The notes under the pieces are model-generated. The model saw only the letters and a list, made by a program, of their open reading frames with translations. It was not told the origin of the DNA and did not search any database. From the NCBI GenBank assembly GCA_947259795.1, contig CAMYNJ010000131.1:8790-59713 (forward strand): a stretch of DNA of 50,924 bases, given 5' to 3'. Both the position numbers and the translations under genes were made by a program. This document shows positions 23,320 through 32,953 of the stretch, piece by piece (the stretch's first letter is position 1; each line of letters begins with the position of its first letter). The stretch is from an uncultured Alphaproteobacteria bacterium. Lineage in GTDB: Bacteria > Pseudomonadota > Alphaproteobacteria > UBA8366 > JADFVY01.

Positions 23320-24590
23320 TCCGCCTTTTTCACCAGTATCTGACCCACGAACATGCCGTTTGCGTCGAACCCCGCCTCCGAGCCCGCCAGGTAGAAATTC
23401 CACATGCGGCGGAAGCGCGGGTCATAGCGGTTCCGGTCGAGGCCCGGCCAGGCCTCGTTGAAGTTCCGGCGCCATCGCCGCAATGTTTCGGCGTAGTGGA
23501 AGTTTTCATGGATGAAGGGGTCGTGGGCCAGTTCCAGCCCGGCCTCACGCGCCGCGGCGATTGTGTCTTCCAGGGTTGGAATATAGCCGCCGGGGAAGAT
23601 ATATTTCTGGAACCAGGAGCTGGTTTCGCTGCGTTCGCGCCGCATGATGGAATGGATCAGCGCCTGCCCGTCCTCGGCCATCATACGGTGCACCGCTTCG
23701 AAATATTCGACGAAATGCCTGGCACCGACATGTTCGAACATGCCGATACTGACGATGCGGTCGTAGGCGCCAGGATTGTCCGCCGCATGGAGGCGGTAGT
23801 CGACCAGCCGGTATTCGGGCCTGTTGCCGTCCATGGCCGCCGCCCGCTCGCGCGCGAGATCGCGCTGGGTTTTGGCGAGGGTGACCCCGGTGACATGTGC
23901 GGCGCCCGTTTCCGACGCGATCAGGCGGCTCAGTTCGCCCCAGCCCGATCCGATATCGAGCACGCGCGCGCCGTCGGGAATCGCCAGCCGCCGGATCGTG
24001 GTGCGCAGCTTGTTAAGCTGGGCGCCACGCAGCGGCTGATCCGGCTTTTCGAAAAAGGCGCAGGAATAATTCATGCCCTCATCGAGAAATGCCTCGTAAA
24101 GATCGTTGCCGATATCGTAATGGTGGGCCACATTCCGGCGGCTCTTCCGCGGATTATTGCGCCGGTCCCTGAACATGAAGTTGCTGGCCGCCCTGATCGC
24201 CGCCCCCGGGATCGATTTCTCCGCACTGGTCTGGTTGCGGCACGTCATTTTCAGGAAATCGCCGAGATCGCCGCGCTCCAGGACCCAGCCTTCATCCATG
24301 TAGGATTCACCGCTGCCCAGATCGGTGTTTCTTACAATTCGCAGGATCGTCCAGAGGGAATTCAGCCGCACGTTGAATTGCGGCCCCGTCCCGTCGCCAA
24401 AGCTGACCTCTTCCAACCCGCGGTAGTTCAGGCGCAAGGAGCCCTTTTTCGCGAATGCGCCGATGATTTCGGCGAAGGCGCGGAACAACAATAGAGCCCA
24501 TTGCGGGACGGCGCGGGACGGCGTGCGGCCCTTGGTCTTGCGAGACGATCTGGAGAGGTCGCCGCCGTAATGCTTGTCCAGTCCCGCCAT
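23316..24590 (-). CDS. cfa: Cyclopropane-fatty-acyl-phospholipid synthase
   Basis: A 424-aa SAM-dependent enzyme that adds a methylene bridge to the double bond of unsaturated phospholipid acyl chains. Residues about 50-150 are the N-terminal domain (SGESYMDEGWVLER). The methyltransferase domain from about 160 shows VAHHYDIGNDLYEAFLDEGMNYSCAFF, SAM motif VLDIGSGWGELSR (about 216-228), GVTLAKTQ, SIGMFEHVG and the FQKYIFPGGYIP segment. The length is at the long end because of a basic N-terminal extension of about 30 residues. Cyclopropane lipids harden membranes in stationary phase and acid stress. It has its own promoter-like sequence (24699-24672). Confidence 0.93.
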   Translation of the reverse strand: MAGLDKHYGGDLSRSSRKTKGRTPSRAVPQWALLLFRAFAEIIGAFAKKGSLRLNYRGLEEVSFGDGTGPQFNVRLNSLWTILRIVRNTDLGSGESYMDEGWVLERGDLGDFLKMTCRNQTSAEKSIPGAAIRAASNFMFRDRRNNPRKSRRNVAHHYDIGNDLYEAFLDEGMNYSCAFFEKPDQPLRGAQLNKLRTTIRRLAIPDGARVLDIGSGWGELSRLIASETGAAHVTGVTLAKTQRDLARERAAAMDGNRPEYRLVDYRLHAADNPGAYDRIVSIGMFEHVGARHFVEYFEAVHRMMAEDGQALIHSIMRRERSETSSWFQKYIFPGGYIPTLEDTIAAAREAGLELAHDPFIHENFHYAETLRRWRRNFNEAWPGLDRNRYDPRFRRMWNFYLAGSEAGFDANGMFVGQILVKKAD

Positions 24591-24671
24591 CGGGAATCTC
24601 CCTATGGACTAAAACATCCGATTCCGCCGCGGGCCGATTATGGCTTCAGCCAATGCGGCGTACCTAAAATA

Positions 24672-24699
24672 ACTTTACCATTTGTTAATTTTTCGTCAA
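24672..24699 (-). promoter_or_regulatory. Predicted cfa promoter with near-CtrA motif
   Basis: Minus-strand TTGACG (24699-24694), 16-base spacer, TAAAGT (24677-24672). Within it, TTAA-N7-TAAA (24688-24674) differs by one base from the CtrA box. The transcript would start about 75 bases before the cfa ATG. Confidence 0.45.
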
Positions 24700-24743
24700 T
24701 CACGCTTTACGGCCGGCGAGGACGGGCGGCAAAGAAGGGAAGA

Positions 24744-24763
24744 GGGCGCCGCATTGGGCGCCC
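24744..24763 (-). terminator. Weak intrinsic terminator after rne
   Basis: GGGCGCC (24744-24750) pairs with GGCGCCC (24757-24763). On the minus strand a pyrimidine-rich TCTTCCCTTCTTT follows. It lies 27 bases past the rne stop. Confidence 0.5.
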
Positions 24764-24789
24764 CCGGGTCCTTGAGATTACTGCGGCAA

Positions 24790-27351
24790 TTACCCGCCAA
24801 TAGTCCGCTGCCACCAGCCTGCCCGCTTGGGCTTGTCCTCGGCGGGCCTGTCCGCGGGTGGCTGTTCGGCCGCCGGTTCCGCGAGAGTGTCGGCCAGTGC
24901 AGGCTGCGGTTCCTCCGCCGGCTGCTCCCTGGCTTCGGCCGGCGCCCTGACGGGTTCCGGCTCCGGTTCCTGCTCCGGTTCCGGCCGGGGCGCAGGTCGC
25001 GTGGTTGCTTCCGGTTCGAGGTCCGGACCCGACTCAGCCGGCGGCTGGATCGTGGTTTCGCTGTCTTCCACCTTGTCGCCCGCGGCGGGTTTGCGGCCTG
25101 TTCGCTTGCGCGCAGGTTTTCTGGCCTCGGCCGCCGGTTCCTCGTCTTTTGACGCAGCCGCCTTACGCCGCGTCCGCCGGGCCGGTTTCTTTTCGTCCTC
25201 CACGGCCTCCACGGCCTCTAAGGCCTCGGCGGCTTCGGCCGGACGCTCTTGCGTTGCCGATACCGAATCCGCTTCGGCGCCGGCCTCGGATACTTCGGCT
25301 TTCTTGCGCCGGCGCGGACTCCGTTTCCTCTTTGCGGGCGCCGGCTCTTCCTCGGCGGCCTGCGTCGCCTCAGCCACGGGTGCTGCTTCAGCGCCTGCTT
25401 CAACAAACGCCGCTTCAGCCGCCGGCGCACTCTCGGCGCCTTCGACGGCCTCTTCCTCTCTGGCCTCGTCCACCTTGCGGCCACGGCGCCGCCCGCCGCG
25501 CTTGCCGCGACGGCGGCGTTTGCGGGGTTCTTCCTCGCCGGACTCGCTAACGGCCTCTGTCTCGGCCTCGGCTTCCGGCGCTTCCACCTCTGCCTCCGCC
25601 TCTTCGCCCTCTGCCACCTGCGGCATCTCGTCGTCGCGCCGGTCCTTGCGGCGGCGGCGCGGGCGGCGCTTGCGGCGACCGCCCTCCTGCTGATCCTCGG
25701 GGCCGACGATCTCTTCGATTTCCGAGCGGTCCTCTTCCTCCGCGCCCTCACGCGCGGTGATGCGCTCGACCCTGTATTCCGGCGGGATCAGGGTGTCGTC
25801 GGCCGCGATGGAGATGACGATTTCGCAGCGCTCCTCGATGGCGGCCAGCGCGTCGCGCTTGTTGTTGAGGACATAAAGCGCCACGGCGGTCGGCACGAAC
25901 ACGGCGACCTCGGAGGCGCGCTTGCGCAAGCCCTCTTCCTCGATGCCGCGCATCACATGCAGCGCGGTCGATTCGGTCGAGCGGACATGGCCGGTGCCGC
26001 CACAGGTGGGGCAGAGTTCGCTCGAGGTCTCGAGCAGGCTTGGCCGCAGCCGCTGGCGCGACATCTCCAGCAATCCGAAGGCGCTGATATGGCCGATCTG
26101 GATGCGCGCGCGTTCGTTCTTGAGCGATTCCTTGAAGCGCCTTTCAACGGCGGCGTTGTTGCGGTTTTCCTCCATATCGATGAAGTCGATGACGATGAGG
26201 CCCGCAAGGTCGCGCAGCCTGAGCTGCCGCGCCACTTCCTCCGCGGCTTCCAGGTTGGTCTTCAGCGCCGTTTCCTCGATATGGCGTTCGCGCGTGGCGC
26301 GGCCCGAATTGACGTCGATCGCCACCAGCGCCTCGGTCGAGTTCATCACCAGGTAGCCGCCCGAGCGCAGCTGGACGATCGGGTTGTGGATGGCGTCGAT
26401 CTGATTTTCCACCTGGTAGCGGAAGAACAGCGGATAGACGGGATCGTCGTAACGCTGGACCCGCTTGGCGTGGCTCGGCACCATCGCCTTCATGAAGTCC
26501 TTTGCGGTGCGATAACCTTCCTCGCCCTCTACAAAGACCTCGTCGATATCCTTGCTGTAGAGGTCGCGGATCGAACGCTTGATGAGGTTCGCTTCCTCAT
26601 GCACCAGCGTCGGCGCAATCGATTCCATGGTCCGGTTGCGAATATCGTCCCACAGCCGCACCAGATATTCGTAATCGCGCTTGATCTCGGCCTTGGTGCG
26701 CTCGGCGCCTGCCGTGCGCACGATTACGGCCAGACCCTCGGAAATCTTGAATTCGTCCAGGATCTTTTTCAGGCGGCGCCGGTCCTGGACGCTGCCGATC
26801 TTGCGGCTGATGCCGCCGCCGCGCGCCGTGTTGGGCATCAGCACGCAATAGCGTCCCGCCAACGACAGATAGGTGGTCAGTGCCGCGCCCTTGTTGCCGC
26901 GTTCTTCCTTGACGACCTGCACCAACATGATCTGGCGGCGCTTGATGACCTCCTGGATCTTGTAATGCCGGTAGTGCTTGATACGGCGGCGTTCGACTTC
27001 CTCGACCTCGTCGCCGCCGACCGTCTCCACCGTCGTGCCGTTTTCACCGTCCTCGTCTTCGGCCGCAGCCTTTTCCTCGGCCAGCAACTGCTCGCGGTCG
27101 GCGACCGGGATCTGGTAGTAGTCGGGGTGAATTTCGCTGAACGCCAGGAAGCCGTGCCGGTTGCCGCCATAATCGACAAAGGCGGCCTGGAGCGACGGCT
27201 CCACGCGAATTACCTTCGCCAGATAGACGTTGCCCTTGAGCTGCTTCTTTCGGGATGTCTCGTAATCGAAATCTTCGAGGCGCTTGCCACTTACCACGGC
27301 CACCCGGGTTTCTTCCGGATGACTCGCGTCAATCAACATTCTCCGTGCCAT
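24790..27351 (-). CDS. rne: Ribonuclease E/G
   Basis: An 853-aa endoribonuclease that starts RNA decay and rRNA processing and scaffolds the degradosome. ATG 27351 gives the expected alphaproteobacterial start MARRMLIDASHPEETRV. The S1 RNA-binding domain covers about 37-140 and carries an acidic insert (AAAEDEDGENG). The catalytic core has the magnesium aspartates in AIDVNSGR (about 347) and VIDFIDM (about 389), and the zinc-link CPTCGGTG (about 448). From about residue 570 to the end it is a low-complexity disordered tail of Glu/Ala/Lys/Arg with blocks such as RRKRRPRRRRKDRR and PARRTRRKAAASK, ending PKRAGWWQRTIGG; this is where degradosome partners and RNA usually bind. Transcribed divergently from the amidase gene. 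Confidence 0.96.
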   Translation of the reverse strand: MARRMLIDASHPEETRVAVVSGKRLEDFDYETSRKKQLKGNVYLAKVIRVEPSLQAAFVDYGGNRHGFLAFSEIHPDYYQIPVADREQLLAEEKAAAEDEDGENGTTVETVGGDEVEEVERRRIKHYRHYKIQEVIKRRQIMLVQVVKEERGNKGAALTTYLSLAGRYCVLMPNTARGGGISRKIGSVQDRRRLKKILDEFKISEGLAVIVRTAGAERTKAEIKRDYEYLVRLWDDIRNRTMESIAPTLVHEEANLIKRSIRDLYSKDIDEVFVEGEEGYRTAKDFMKAMVPSHAKRVQRYDDPVYPLFFRYQVENQIDAIHNPIVQLRSGGYLVMNSTEALVAIDVNSGRATRERHIEETALKTNLEAAEEVARQLRLRDLAGLIVIDFIDMEENRNNAAVERRFKESLKNERARIQIGHISAFGLLEMSRQRLRPSLLETSSELCPTCGGTGHVRSTESTALHVMRGIEEEGLRKRASEVAVFVPTAVALYVLNNKRDALAAIEERCEIVISIAADDTLIPPEYRVERITAREGAEEEDRSEIEEIVGPEDQQEGGRRKRRPRRRRKDRRDDEMPQVAEGEEAEAEVEAPEAEAETEAVSESGEEEPRKRRRRGKRGGRRRGRKVDEAREEEAVEGAESAPAAEAAFVEAGAEAAPVAEATQAAEEEPAPAKRKRSPRRRKKAEVSEAGAEADSVSATQERPAEAAEALEAVEAVEDEKKPARRTRRKAAASKDEEPAAEARKPARKRTGRKPAAGDKVEDSETTIQPPAESGPDLEPEATTRPAPRPEPEQEPEPEPVRAPAEAREQPAEEPQPALADTLAEPAAEQPPADRPAEDKPKRAGWWQRTIGG

Positions 27352-27867
27352 ACGGCCAAACTCCAGCGCACCTGCGCGAGGCCGCGCGTCACATAATGAC
27401 CCCGCGGCAGGCAGCGCTAATTGTGCGAAACCGGCCGCACCCCCGAATTCTCCCGTCGAACAGCACGCCATAACCTTGTGCCAAGACAGGAGCGCATTTG
27501 GGTGCCTGCTCATCCCGTGGCTGACGCTCCCTCATGGAGCTCCGCCCGTGGATCGGCTTCGAGTTACCCTTCAAAAAAAGACCGTTCAAATCACCAATGC
27601 CTCAGCCTGCCTTCCTTCGAACCCTGACCGGTAACCGGAATGAGCCTTTCTGGGGCGGGCCGGAGCATCGTCTTACCGGGTTATATTCCCGGCGCGACCG
27701 ATTCACGGCTGTACACGCAACCCATAGATACGCCCGAAACTGTCCACAGGACAACGTATATTTTGCCTCCCGGTAGCCAAATTTTTGCCAAGCTTGTATT
27801 CTATTTAAGTGGACAGATTCACTTTATCTCGTATATATCTTTTTTTATCAAGGCTGTAAGGCACAGT
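27352..27867. other. 516-base divergent regulatory region between rne and the amidase gene
   Basis: No convincing gene. It probably holds a long rne leader: the minus strand has a GTGCG/CGCAC hairpin (27423-27440) and a GGAGCTCC palindrome (27536-27543). The right end (about 27770-27860) is strikingly AT-rich and carries the amidase promoter. The frame of the amidase stays open upstream to about 27640 but that part looks non-coding. No strong rne promoter was identified. Confidence 0.5.
27810..27837 (+). promoter_or_regulatory. Predicted promoter of the amidase-PBP1a genes
   Basis: TGGACA (27810-27815), 16-base spacer, TATATA (27832-27837), in an AT-rich stretch. It would start RNA near 27844, about 24 bases before ATG 27868, and close to AAGG of the ribosome site. 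Good match to the sigma-70 consensus. Confidence 0.6.
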
Positions 27868-29097
27868 ATGTTTGACGCGATGGCTGACGGTAAATATTTG
27901 AAAACAATTCGTTTCGCGGCGGCGGTCTTTTTCGCGGCAATAGCATTCGCGTCACTTGCCGATATTGCCGCGGCAAGGGATCCGGCTGTTACAGGCGTTA
28001 GACTCGGCGTAAACGACGGCAAGACCCGCGTCGTCCTGGATCTTACCACCGCGGTTCCCTATTCGGCCTTTCTGCTGGAAAACCCCTACCGGCTGGTCAT
28101 CGACCTGCCGGAACTGGACTGGAGCGTTGACGGGGCCGACGCCGATGGCAAGCGCGGTGTCGTCGAGGGATTGCGTTATGGCCTGTTCCGCGCCGGCAAC
28201 AGCCGCGTCGTGGTGGACCTTAAGGGGCCGGTGCGGATCGCCGCGAATGGGGCCTTGGCGAAACCCGATCGGCTGATGTTCGATTTGCTGCCCGTATCGA
28301 GATCGAAGTTCAAGGCCGGGCAAACGGTGGCGCTGAACAACTGGAAGCCGCCGACCGCGGCGGCGATCCCGGTACCGCGGGCGAAACCCGACGGCGACAC
28401 CAGGCGCGTGGTTATCATCGATCCGGGTCATGGTGGCGTCGATCCGGGCGCGGTGCGCGGCAGCACATACGAAAAGCGCATCACCATGGCGGTGGCCGAG
28501 GAAGTGCGGCGGCAGCTGGAGGCATCGAAGCGCTATCGCGTGGTGCTGACCCGCAATCGCGACATTTTCCTGGAGCTCCGCGACCGCGTGAGATTGGCGC
28601 AGGACAACGAAGGCGATATCTTCATCTCGCTGCACGCGGATACCCATCCCAAGCGGACGACCAGGGGCGCCTCGATCTATACGCTGTCCGAGCGCGCGTC
28701 GGACAAGGAAGCCGCCAGGCTGGCGGCCAAGGAAAACAAGGTCGACGTTATCAGCGGCATCGATCTCACGCCCTATTCACCGGACACCGGCAGCATATTG
28801 CTCGACCTGACGAGGCGGCGCACGATGGAGGAATCGTCGGTTTTCGCGAACATGCTGATCGCCCAGTTCCGCAAGAAGAAGATCAACATGCAGCCGATCA
28901 AGACTCATCGCTTCGCCGGCTTCGCCGTGCTCAAGGCGCCCGATGTTCCGTCGGTGCTGGTCGAACTGGGGTACCTTTCCAACAAGACCGACAAGAAGAT
29001 GCTGTTGAGCGAGGCTTTCCGAAAGAAGGTCGGGAGGGCCGTCCTGGCGTCGCTGGATGATTTTTTTAAACATATCGATGATCTGGCCGCCAGATAA
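27868..29097 (+). CDS. amiC: N-acetylmuramoyl-L-alanine amidase with AMIN domain
   Basis: A 409-aa periplasmic cell-wall hydrolase that cleaves the amide between N-acetylmuramic acid and the stem peptide, needed for daughter-cell separation. ATG 27868 has AAGG about 7 bases upstream and gives a signal peptide (about 12-36, ending IAAARD). An AMIN domain follows (about 40-150; targets septal peptidoglycan), then an Amidase_3 domain (about 180-400). Zinc and catalytic residues are seen in IDPGHGG (His), a Glu in TYEKRIT, ISLHAD (His) and VELGYLSN (Glu). A spacer rich in Pro and Ala joins the domains. The PBP1a gene follows after 122 bases, so hydrolysis and synthesis are linked in the genome. 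This layout is common in alphaproteobacteria. The symbol amiC is by architecture only. Confidence 0.93.
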   Translation: MFDAMADGKYLKTIRFAAAVFFAAIAFASLADIAAARDPAVTGVRLGVNDGKTRVVLDLTTAVPYSAFLLENPYRLVIDLPELDWSVDGADADGKRGVVEGLRYGLFRAGNSRVVVDLKGPVRIAANGALAKPDRLMFDLLPVSRSKFKAGQTVALNNWKPPTAAAIPVPRAKPDGDTRRVVIIDPGHGGVDPGAVRGSTYEKRITMAVAEEVRRQLEASKRYRVVLTRNRDIFLELRDRVRLAQDNEGDIFISLHADTHPKRTTRGASIYTLSERASDKEAARLAAKENKVDVISGIDLTPYSPDTGSILLDLTRRRTMEESSVFANMLIAQFRKKKINMQPIKTHRFAGFAVLKAPDVPSVLVELGYLSNKTDKKMLLSEAFRKKVGRAVLASLDDFFKHIDDLAAR

Positions 29098-29219
29098 CTG
29101 TTCCTGTTCACAGATTAGTCACAATTCGGATTTAACAATGAATTTTCCGCGGCCATCGTCAGGGTGGCGCGCGAATGTCGCTGTGTAGGTTGCGCGAAAA
29201 AGCATAACGGAATTCTGGC

Positions 29220-31745
29220 ATGCGCCGTTTTTTCAAGATCGTTCTTTACGGGTTCTCGGTCCTGTTCATGCTGGCCCTGGCCGGCGCCGTCGTGTTCATC
29301 TACGGAGTCTGGTATTACTCCCAGGACTTGCCCGACCATCGTCAACTCGCCGACTACAGCCCGAAGATTGCGACCCGCGTGCATGCGGGCGACGGGCAGG
29401 TGATCGCCGAATTCGCCACGGAAAAGCGGTCCTTCGTGCCGATCGAGGTGATCCCGACGCGCGTCAAGCAGGCCTTTATCGCTGCCGAAGACCAGCGGTT
29501 TTACCAACATCCGGGCATCGATGCCCAGGCTTTCGCACGGGCGATGATCACGAATGTCTTCAACTACCTGGAAGGCCGACGGCTGGTTGGCGGTTCGACG
29601 ATCACCCAGCAGGTCGCCAAGAATTTTCTTGTCGGTAACGAGCGCCGGCTGGAGCGCAAGGCGCGCGAAGCGCTGATCGCGCTCAGGATGGAGACGGTTT
29701 TCACCAAGGATCAGATCCTCGAACTCTATCTCAACGAGATTTTCCTCGGCTATGGCGCCTATGGCGTGGCCGCCGCGTCGCTGAACTATTTCGACAAGTC
29801 CATGGACGAGTTAACGATCGCCGAGGCCGCCTATCTGGCCGCATTGCCCAAGGCGCCGAGCAATTACCACCCGGTCCGCAATGCCGATGCGGCGAAGTCG
29901 CGCCGTGACTGGGTCATCAGCCGCATGCGGATAGAGGGCTTCATCACGATGGAAGAGGCCGCCGCGGCGGCCGCCGAACCGCTGGTGGCCGCCGAGCGCC
30001 GCGACACCGTGCCGGTGACCGCCGCCTATTTCGTTGAGGAAGTGCGGCGCGAGCTGTCGCAGCAGTTCGGCGACGACGAGCTTTACGAAGGCGGCCTGTC
30101 GGTGCGCACCACCATCAATCCTGAATTCCAGCGTCTCGCCGACGCCGCCCTTCGCAACGGACTGATCGCCTATGACCGGCGGCACGGCTGGCGCGGGCCG
30201 ATTGCGCAGTTGCAGCAGGGGACGGACTGGGTCGAGTATCTTGAATCCGCGGAAAAGCCCGCGGGCGCCCGCGACTGGCTGATGGCCGTGGTGCTGAAGG
30301 TCGAGGTGGAGGCCGCGACGGTCGGCCTCGGGCCGGAGCAGGTCGGCGTCATCCCGCTGTCCGAGTTGACCTGGGCGCGCCCCTGGTTGCCGGAGCAGGA
30401 ACTGGGGCCGGAAGTCACCAGGGCATCGGATGTTCTGGCGGTCGGCGACGTCGTGCTGGTCGCACCGATGAGCGAGTCCGAGCCCGACGATGACGGTGAG
30501 ACCATCCCCTATGAGGACGGTACTTTCGGGCTGCGCCAGATACCCGAAATCGACGGCGGCATCATCGCGATGGACCCCCATACCGGCCGCGTTCTGGCCA
30601 TGTCGGGCGGTTACGAGTTCGCGCGCAGCGAATTCAACCGTGCCACCCAGGCCCGCCGCCAGCCCGGCTCGGCTTTCAAGCCCTTCGTCTATCTGGCCGC
30701 GCTGGACAACGGCTATACACCGTCAACCGTGATTCTGGATGCGCCCTTTGTCATGAAGCAGCCGGACGGCTCGAAGTGGAAACCCACCAACTACGGCAAC
30801 CGGTTCTACGGCCCCAGCGTCATGCGCCTGGGCGTCGAGAAATCACGAAACCTGATGACGGTGCGGCTCGCGAAAGCAGTGGGCACAGGGCCGATCGCCG
30901 AAAATGCGCGCAAGTTCGGCATCATGGAAAATATGCCGCGAGAGCTCGCCATGGCGCTCGGCGCCGGCGAGACGACCCTGGCGCGCCTCGCCACGGCCTA
31001 CGCGATGCTGGCTAATGGGGGCAAGGAGATTACCCCGACCTTCATCGACCGGGTACAGGACCGCACGGGGCGGACCATCTACCGCCATGACGAACGTCCC
31101 TGCAGCGCCTGCCGCGTGGTGGCCTGGAACGGCCAGTCGCCGCCGGTAATCCCCGACGAGCGTGAAATCGTGTCGGACCCGGTCAGCACCTACCAGATCG
31201 TCTCGATGCTGGAAGGGGTGGTGCGCCGCGGCACGGGCGCCCGGGCCAGCCGGCTCGGTAAAACGCTGGCCGGCAAGACCGGCACGACCAACGAAAGCCA
31301 GGATACATGGTTCATGGGTTTTTCGCCGGATCTGGTGGCGGGTGTCTATGTCGGCTTCGATACGCCCCGCACCCTCGGCAACGGCGAGACCGGCAGCAGC
31401 GTTGCCCTGCCGATCTGGATGGCGTTCATGGAGGGAGCGCTGGCCGGCAAGAGCTCAACGCCGTTCCGCGTGCCCGAGGGAGTCCGCATGGTCCTGATGA
31501 ATACCGAAACCGGCCTGCCTGCCAAGCCCGGCGACGAGCGGAGAAAGATCGTGAACGAGGCGTTCCGGCGCGGCACCGAACCGGGCCTGGATGGCGGGAT
31601 CGTGTTCCTTGACGGTTCTGATAGCGACAGCGAGCCGCCGACTTTCGACATCAATGAGGACGGCACGGTTACGCCGAGCCGTCCAAGAGGCGGGGGCGAA
31701 CCGCCCAGGGCGATCAAGAAGAGCACCGACAGCGGGCTTTACTGA
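29220..31745 (+). CDS. mrcA: Penicillin-binding protein 1A (bifunctional class A PBP)
   Basis: An 841-aa peptidoglycan synthase. It has a short cytoplasmic start and one membrane segment (about 10-32), a glycosyltransferase domain with catalytic Glu90 in AAEDQRFYQHPG and GGSTITQQVAKNF, an OB-like insert (about 310-430), then a transpeptidase domain with Ser484 in GSAFKP, a SRN motif (about 541) and KTGTT (about 685). The tail is acidic and Pro-rich. It polymerises glycan strands and cross-links them, anchored in the inner membrane. Starts at ATG 29220 with no strong ribosome site. It follows the amidase and precedes prfB, the usual alphaproteobacterial order. The two Cys in CSACRV (about residue 624) are unusual for periplasm-facing domains and may form a disulfide. 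Confidence 0.96.
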   Translation: MRRFFKIVLYGFSVLFMLALAGAVVFIYGVWYYSQDLPDHRQLADYSPKIATRVHAGDGQVIAEFATEKRSFVPIEVIPTRVKQAFIAAEDQRFYQHPGIDAQAFARAMITNVFNYLEGRRLVGGSTITQQVAKNFLVGNERRLERKAREALIALRMETVFTKDQILELYLNEIFLGYGAYGVAAASLNYFDKSMDELTIAEAAYLAALPKAPSNYHPVRNADAAKSRRDWVISRMRIEGFITMEEAAAAAAEPLVAAERRDTVPVTAAYFVEEVRRELSQQFGDDELYEGGLSVRTTINPEFQRLADAALRNGLIAYDRRHGWRGPIAQLQQGTDWVEYLESAEKPAGARDWLMAVVLKVEVEAATVGLGPEQVGVIPLSELTWARPWLPEQELGPEVTRASDVLAVGDVVLVAPMSESEPDDDGETIPYEDGTFGLRQIPEIDGGIIAMDPHTGRVLAMSGGYEFARSEFNRATQARRQPGSAFKPFVYLAALDNGYTPSTVILDAPFVMKQPDGSKWKPTNYGNRFYGPSVMRLGVEKSRNLMTVRLAKAVGTGPIAENARKFGIMENMPRELAMALGAGETTLARLATAYAMLANGGKEITPTFIDRVQDRTGRTIYRHDERPCSACRVVAWNGQSPPVIPDEREIVSDPVSTYQIVSMLEGVVRRGTGARASRLGKTLAGKTGTTNESQDTWFMGFSPDLVAGVYVGFDTPRTLGNGETGSSVALPIWMAFMEGALAGKSSTPFRVPEGVRMVLMNTETGLPAKPGDERRKIVNEAFRRGTEPGLDGGIVFLDGSDSDSEPPTFDINEDGTVTPSRPRGGGEPPRAIKKSTDSGLY

Positions 31746-31833
31746 CCGTTTTTCCAAGACGGTTGCGCCGTGGCGCGCAATTCACTAAATCCACTCGGCG
31801 TTCATCAACAGACCGATTAGGGAGTAGGCGCCA

Positions 31834-32953
31834 ATGCGCGCGGAAATCCAGGCCATCGCCGATAACATCAAGCAGTCGCTGGAACTGCTGAGGAGGCATC
31901 TTTGACTACGATGCCTCGACACGTCGCCTCGACGAGCTGAACGCGCTCGCCGAAGACCCCGATCTGTGGAACGACCCGGACAAGGCGCAGAAATTGATGC
32001 GCGAGCGGACCCATCTGGAATCCGCGCTGAAGGCCTATGACGAGATCACCCGGGAATTCGAGGATTCGCTGGAGCTGATCGAACTCGCCGAGGCCGAGGG
32101 CGACGCCGCTGTCCAGGCCGAGGCCGAGGCGGCGCTGACCGGACTGCAGCAGCGGGTCGAAAAGCGCCGCATCGAAAGCCTGCTGTCGGGCGAGGCCGAT
32201 CACAACGACGCCTATCTGGAAATCCATGCCGGCGCCGGCGGCACCGAGTCCCAGGACTGGGCCGAAATGCTGCTGCGCATGTATACCCGCTGGGCCGACG
32301 CGCATGGCTACAAGGTGGAATGGATCGAGGAATCGGCGGGGGAGGAAGCAGGCATCAAGTCGGCGACCATCAAGGTTTCCGGCCATAACGCCTATGGCTG
32401 GCTGAAGACGGAGACCGGCACGCACCGGCTGGTGCGCATATCGCCCTACGATTCCGCGTCGCGCCGCCATACCAGCTTCGCCGCCGCCGGGGTCTATCCG
32501 GTGATCGAGGACGATATCGAGATCGATATCGACGACAAGGATTTGCGCATCGACGTCTACCGCGCCTCGGGCGCCGGCGGCCAGCATGTCAACAAGACGG
32601 AATCGGCGGTGCGCATCACCCATATCCCGACAAACATCGTCGTGCAGTGCCAGAACGACCGCTCGCAGCACAAGAACCGCGCCACCGCCATGAAGATGCT
32701 GCAGGCCCGGCTCTACGAGGCCGAATTGCAGAAGCGCGAGGACGCCGCCCAGGCCGAGCATGAGGCCAAGACCGACATCGGCTGGGGCCACCAGATTCGC
32801 TCCTACGTGCTGCAGCCCTACCAGATGATCAAGGACTTGCGCACGGGAGCGGAGACCAGCGACACCCAGGGCGTGCTGAACGGCGATATCGATACCTTCC
32901 TGCAGGCCTCCCTCGCCCAGCGGGTTGCGGGTGATGGGGACGACGAGGATTAG
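31834..32953 (+). CDS. prfB: Peptide chain release factor 2 (with programmed +1 frameshift)
   Basis: RF2 ends translation at UGA and UAA. The gene starts at ATG 31834 with GGAG (31821-31824) upstream. The first 23 codons end at CTT (31900-31902), followed by an in-frame TGA; the rest continues from base 31904 in the +1 frame as Asp-Tyr-Asp. The product is 372 aa, the usual RF2 length. The codon-recognition motif is SPYDS (SPF in E. coli), and the GGQ motif needed for peptidyl-tRNA hydrolysis is in [13 protein letters not shown]. Its 3' end overlaps the convergent RidA gene by 4 bases. Annotators that ignore the frameshift will miss the first 70 bases or call it from ATG 31994. Confidence 0.95.
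31891..31905 (+). promoter_or_regulatory. prfB programmed frameshift signal
   Basis: AGGAGG (31891-31896), CAT, CTT TGA C. This matches the known RF2 autoregulation signal: an internal Shine-Dalgarno-like stretch 3 bases before the slippery CTT and a UGA-C stop. When RF2 is scarce the ribosome shifts +1 and completes the protein; when it is plentiful it stops. Confidence 0.93.

Noticed and set aside
25249-27396. 715-aa plus-strand frame opposite rne
   Set aside because: Antisense of RNase E; no ribosome site, no domain, and composition like a shadow frame.
27577-27600. GTTCAAATC resembling a tRNA T-arm
   Set aside because: No matching acceptor stem, anticodon arm or CCA-side pairing around it.
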